DNA of 64,000 nt from Musa acuminata AAA Group (taxonomy: Eukaryota; Streptophyta; Magnoliopsida; Zingiberales; Musaceae): contig NC_088348.1 in NCBI RefSeq assembly GCF_036884655.1, forward strand, positions 21,331,001 to 21,395,000. Reading direction: 5' to 3'. The notes under the pieces are model-generated. The model was not told the DNA's origin, ran no database searches, and saw only the letters and a program-made list of their open reading frames with translations. Made by a program: the position numbers and the translations under genes. Within the stretch, counting starts at the first letter, position 1; each line of letters begins with the position of its first letter. Positions 59,240 through 64,000 of the stretch are shown piece by piece.

Positions 59240-60259
59240 TTTTTAAAAAAATATGTGATATGACATATTTCAGCACCATGGTAGCAAACGAGGGCCATGA
59301 CAGAGTCGACAAAAGACCTCTAGACTGACATGATGCGACATCTCGGATCTGAACGAGATGATCACATGACCTTCGTGTTGTTCGACTTCGTACAAGTCAA
59401 TGTCGAATACCACGAAGCAATTTCGGAAAACTCGGAATGATGCCGCACGACAGGGACCCGTATGGGTCGATCGACGCTCGTCTATAGGATACAAGTCATC
59501 TTACTCGGCGTCGTACAAGTCAGCATCGAACACCATGGAGCCGTTCCACAAAACTTGGAACGGCGCCGCACGACACCGACCCGTACGGGTTAGTCTGCGC
59601 TCATCCGTAGGGTATAAGTTATCCTCCCAAGGAGTTAACAATCATTAAAATACCATGTACGACTGACCACCCCTTCGCAAGTATAAAAGCCAACCCCTGA
59701 CTAATGTAGAGGGGGAGTTCGCATATTCAACTCACTCTTATTCCACTTAACTCTAACTTAAGCTTTGGAGGGGTCGAGTCGGGAAATCCCCCTCCCGACC
59801 TTGACTTGAGTGCAAGGGCGGGCAACGAAGAAGCAAGCAATGAGACCCATAGCTTAACTAGACCCAATGCTCACTTCTGCCACCCGAGTCTCTATGTGGG
59901 CAACCTTGCACATCTAGGATCGAACCGAGCCATGTTGACTTCTCAACCACGGAGTAAAGGTTCACCAATATTTTGGTGCTAGAAGGAGAGCCCGATATCA
60001 CCACCAAACAACCTTAGCAAACACCCTAGAGAGAAGGTACCTGCCACTATCTCCACCTTCGACCTCGAAGAGCAGCTCCCCACTCTACCATATATGGATG
60101 GAAGCGCTTCGGCTTAGAATCCGGGGCACTATTGGCATTTGCTAAAAAAACCTGGGCTCTTACCTCCCGAGGTTGGCATGGGCCAGTTGGTTGTCTCCGT
60201 TGAGGCATTCCTTAACCTCACCTACCAGGTGCAAGCATTAGCTGAGATGATGCAGACCA
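59240..60259 (+). mobile_element. Probable gypsy LTR and leader fragment
   Basis: GC-richer island with GTATAAAAGCCAACC (TATA box, about 59681) and a leader ending ATTTTGGTGCTAGAAGGAG (about 59969-59988). This has the form of the TGGCGCC-type primer binding site seen in many plant gypsy elements, here mutated. Gag-like frames after it are broken, then the copia LTR cuts in at 60260. LTR start not resolved. Confidence 0.5.
59388..59633. repeat. Two-copy tandem repeat of 123 bp
   Basis: TCGTACAAGTCAATGTCGAA at 59388 and TCGTACAAGTCAGCATCGAA at 59511, both followed by GCCGCACGACA...GACCCGTA. It lies in presumed gypsy LTR DNA. Confidence 0.75.
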
Positions 60260-61540
60260 TGTTGAATCTCGAATTTTGATGATAAAGTCAATTGTAAATT
60301 ATTTGATCTAATCTATATATTAAGAAAAGTGTGTAGGATTAACTATGATAGCAGTAAGACATAAAGCAGGTGTTATACCGGAATCAAGATTGTGATCTCG
60401 TTGGGAGTTTGAGAGTTCGTCGGAAGTCCGGACGTTCGTCGGAAGTTCTGTCGGAACAACCAAGAAGTCCAGGAGCTTGCCAAAGAAGCTCATCGGAACT
60501 CACTAAGAATATCATCGTAAAGTCTAGGAGCTTGCCATGAGTCCATCGGAGCATTATCGAGAGTTCGTCGGATGTTCACCGGAAGCTCGCCGAAAGAGCA
60601 ATTAATACACCAGAACAAGAAGTGCTATGATTATGTCTTAATTATCATAGTTAGATCATAAATTAAGTTAGGATTGGGAGGTAATCCCACTAACTTAATT
60701 AAGGGCCAACTGGACCCTTGACAGGACTGAATTAGGCCGAATTAAGCAGCCCATTCAGCCCCTAATTTCTTGGTTGGTGGTGGCACCGCTTGGAAAGCAA
60801 TGCCCCAAGTTATCTGGGCGATGGTACTGCCCAGATTGGGCGATGGTACCATTGGCAGTTAATGCTGCCAACGGTAGTACCACTTATGTCAGGCGGTGGC
60901 ACCGCTAGAGCTCGATCTCCGAGCTCTGTCAGGCGGTGGTACTGTCAGTACCCCAAAAATCTGGGATAAGACACTTTTTGGCTCCAATTTTGAAGTCATT
61001 GGGGCCTATAAAAACCTCACCTTTTTCTGCATGAAGGGCATGAAAGAATTAGCATAATCTTGAATTCTTGAGTCATAAAGTATTGTAAAAGTGAGAAGAG
61101 TTCTCCTCCTTCATCTCTTAGTCTTGTAACCATCCAAGAAAGAGGAGTGAGACTTGTAAGGGTTATCTCCTAAACCCGACAAAAGGAGAAAGAGCTGTAA
61201 AAGGTGGTTAGCCTTCGCCTATTGAAGGAAGGTCTTTAGTGGATGCTAGTGAACTCGTCGGAGGTAAAATCCAAAAGTGGATGTAGATCACATTGACCGA
61301 ACCACTCTAAATTCTGGTTTGCTTTTTCATTTGTGTAATTTACATTACTGCAAATCTCCTTAATCTTCTTTTGCACTTTTACGAAAGCTTTCAAGTTCAA
61401 ATTCTCTCTGAAACGGATTGAATCGAAACCATTTTCGTCGGAATCAGTTTTAATCGAAATAAAGACTTTTGAAATCTAAAAAGTTTTTTGCTGCACTAAT
61501 TCACCCCCCCCCCATCTTAGTGACACTCTTGATCCTAACA
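60260..61540 (+). repeat. 5' LTR of a copia element, + orientation
   Basis: TGTTGAATCTCG...TTGATCCTAACA, 1281 bp. GGTACCATT/GGTGGCACCGC palindromes (about 60780-60950), TATA in GGGGCCTATAAAAACC (about 61001-61016), C-run at 61503-61513. A degenerate primer binding site, ATTAGTATCAGAGCAAGG, follows. Confidence 0.9.
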
Positions 61541-63640
61541 ATTAGTATCAGAGCAAGGTTTACTCTCGTTTGGTTTAAAACCCAAGAGAGATGACATTTA
61601 CTAGCAACCTAAAGGATCATTCAATTACACATCCGCCCATGTTCAATGGGACGGATTACACATATTGGAAGACTAGAATAAGGATCTTCCTAATTTCAAT
61701 GAATTTCAAATTATGGAATATTGTAGAAAATGGGTTTCAAAAGTCTTCTCTTCCAATGAACGATTAGAATGAGTTGGAGAAGAAGACTTTCACTTTAAAT
61801 GTAAAGGCTATGAATGTCTTATTTTATGCCTTAGATAAAAATGAGTTTAATCATGTATCAATTTGTGAAACTGCTTTTGATATTTAGCACACACTCGAAG
61901 TGACTCATGAAGGCACTAGTAGAGTGAAGGAGTCAAAAATTAATCTTTTAGTGCATGCTTATAAGTTGTTTTGAATAAAACCGAGTGAGACCATTGGAGA
62001 TATGTACACTTGATTTACGGATGTCGTCAATAGTCTAAAAGGACTTGGTAAAGGTTTCTTAGATTTTGAACTTGTTAATAAAATTTTAAGATCTCTTCCA
62101 AAGAGTTGTGACCCTAAAGTCACGGTCATTCAAGAAGCCAAAGATCTAAATAATTTTTCTCTTGAAGAACTAATTGGGTCATTAATAACCTATTAGATGA
62201 CTTGTAAAGCTCATGAGGACACCCTTCCAAAGAATAGGAAGGATATGACACTAAAAACCCAAGAAGACCACTTGAAAGAAAACTCAAGTGATGAGGACCT
62301 TGATAAAGACTTGACACTCTTAACAAGGAAATTCAAAAAATTCATAAAAAAGAATAAATTTAAAAATAACACTAAAAATAAATTTGAAGCCAGGAAAGAT
62401 TAAGTAATATGCTACGAATGTAAGAAGCCGAGACATTACAAGAGCGAATATCCCCTAGCCAAGAAGAGACAACCACATAAGAAGGCTCTTAAAGCAACAT
62501 GGGACGACTCAAGTGCATCCAAAGAAGAGGAGCCTACCATCACTGAGCAAGTTGCTCATTATGCACTAATGGCCATTGGAGATGAGGTGAGTAGTTCATT
62601 TGATGTAAATTTATCCTTTGATGAACTATTAAATGCTTTTTATGATTTATTTGATGTATACAAATTAATTAGTAAAAAAATAAATTGTTAAAAAAGGAGC
62701 ATACTACTCTTGTTAGTGATTTCGATAGATTAAAAGTTGAGCACAATGATAGTTTAGCTCCATGTACGAAATATGATGAACCAGAAACACTTAGAAAGGA
62801 AAACTTGCTACTCAAAGAAACCTTAGAAAAATTTGAGGTTGGTAGCAAGTCCTTGAATATGATCCTTGCCAATAAGGGTCACGTTCACAGAAAAGACTGA
62901 ATCGAATTTGTGAGTAGCTCTCACCAAAATCCAACCACATTTGTTAAAGGTCATACTTTGCATGTTTCATCCTGAAACAAATATAACTTTTGTTACAAAT
63001 TTGGGCATGTAGCTTATCATTGTCCATTCAAGAAATGTAGTCCACATAAATTGATTTGGGTTCCTAAAAGAATCTCAAATGACTCAATGTAACATGATAA
63101 GCTATGTAGATCGATTTTTGAGATACCCAAGGTCAAATAGGTACCTAAAAATCATCATTTTTTATAGAAAAATGTATCATCACAAGCTAGGAGTAAGAGA
63201 TGGTACCCTTGATAATAGATGCTCAAGGTATATGACTGGATATTCATCTCAATTCTCTAAGCTCACTAGCATAGACGAAGGATATATTACCCTCGGAGAT
63301 AACAACAAACGGAGGAGGAGGAAAGAGAGAGAATCTCTCTCTTTTCCTCCCTCCTCCCGTAGTTGTTGTTAGAGAGACATCTAAAGGGGTTCAAATTCGT
63401 TCCTTTCTTAAGAATTTTTGTGCAAATGCCATTTTTCTCTCCTAAATTGAACCTAAATAGAAGCCATAAGGATGCTCCTTGCCTATACTAGTAGTAACAA
63501 TTTTAAGTTGTTTCAAATGGATGTTAAAAGTGCTTTTCTTAATGGCTTTATTTCCGAAGAAGTTTATGTTGAACAACCTCTTGGATTTGAGAATGATAAT
63601 CTCCTTAATCATGTGTTTAAATTGACTAAAGTATGTTCTA
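61541..63640 (+). pseudogene. Deleted copia gag-pol, + strand
   Basis: Gag from about 61591 (DYTYWKTRIRIF, HTLEVTHEGTSRVKESKINL, LVNKILRSLPKS) with at least six in-frame stops. Zinc knuckles are degraded (CYECKKPRHYKSEY, about 62410, has lost a Cys). A coiled segment lies at 62690-62900, then the protease start (NRCSRYMTGYSSQFSKLTSI, about 63210-63265). After a hairpin (63301-63370) it resumes with a linker piece (63372-63455), then jumps to reverse transcriptase, [20 protein letters not shown] (63472), ending at about 63640. Integrase and most of RT are missing. Confidence 0.85.
63301..63370. repeat. Near-perfect hairpin at a deletion junction
   Basis: AACAACAAACGGAGGAGG through AAAGAGAGAGA is followed, after a 1-2 nt centre, by its approximate complement, TCTCTCTC through CCTCC, ending AGTTGTTGTT. 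Arms of about 32-36 nt. It replaces the integrase region of the element. Confidence 0.8.
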
Positions 63641-64000
63641 ACCTGAATTCAAGTCATTGCAAATTTTATCATGAATATTTGCAATACGTCATCATGCATA
63701 ACATGATCATACTTCTCCCCTTTTGTCATCAACAAAAAGGAGAAGGGTAACTTTCAAATATTTGAAAATATAAGTTCAACTCATTGCATGATAAACATAA
63801 TCTCCATTTTTATCATCATGCAAGCTAGCAAAAATTAAGCAAGTGCTACATCATATTAGAACATGCAAGCTATCAAGTTTTAGAAATGCAAAGTAGTAAG
63901 ATAGCATGTTCTACAACATACAAGCTAGCAAAATTTTTCATCATTTTAGAAAGTGTAAGCTAGCAATTTTATATCACTTTACAATATGCATAATCACCAA
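63641..64000 (-). mobile_element. Inverted 3' noncoding copia DNA at the window edge
   Basis: CTTCTCCCCTTTTGTCATCAACAAAAAGG (about 63713-63741) and the TGCAAGCTAGCAAAA motifs are 3' Sirevirus-like noncoding DNA in - orientation. The segment 63645-63705 matches the reverse complement of about 1985-2050. It is joined to a + strand RT fragment, so polarity flips at about 63640. Confidence 0.7.

Overview
This is a nuclear window from a flowering plant, most likely a commelinid monocot and plausibly Zingiberales (Musa/Ensete group). The reasons are plant introns, a very GC-rich cytochrome P450 coding region lying in AT-rich DNA, plant-type nuclear genes, and dense nested LTR retrotransposons with the Sirevirus-like copia layout. 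The species assignment is inference. Nothing prokaryotic is present.

Only three cellular genes can be supported. (1) An A-type, CYP71-like cytochrome P450 on the + strand (23509-25252, 3 exons, 508 aa). (2) The 26S proteasome lid subunit RPN12/PSMD8 on the - strand. I could assemble it completely from six exons spread over 22.3 kb (48574 down to 26242); they join to exactly 267 codons. (3) A GARP/G2-like repressor of the HHO/NIGT1/HRS1 family on the - strand (56730 down to 54745, 5 exons, 361 aa). The P450 and RPN12 converge, about 1 kb apart.

The rest is mostly retrotransposon. Positions 1-15.4 kb hold rearranged Sirevirus-like copia material: an inverted pair of 3' noncoding arms around a partly duplicated LTR, then a tandem array of LTR+gag units with a period of about 2.55 kb. 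Positions 15.9-20.5 kb hold a non-coding, LARD-like LTR element (446-bp LTRs) inserted in a copia LTR fragment. Positions 20.5-23.4 kb are AT-rich and gene-free.

Positions 26.4-38.4 kb hold a gag-protease gypsy element (+ strand) that is itself interrupted by an almost full-length copia element (- strand, TSD GTTTT). This 12-kb nest, together with a solo LTR at 39.1-40.3 kb, sits inside the last intron of RPN12 and inflates it to 14.1 kb. The gypsy LTR ends only 16 bp from the splice acceptor, so it must supply the branch point. This is the most interesting feature of the window.

Positions 48.6-54.7 kb and 57.4-60.2 kb are gene-poor, with copia and gypsy relics. Positions 60.3-64 kb hold a deleted copia element with a curious hairpin at one deletion junction and another fold-back join at its end.

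No new multi-gene system is evident. The novelty lies in transposon architecture and its effect on RPN12.
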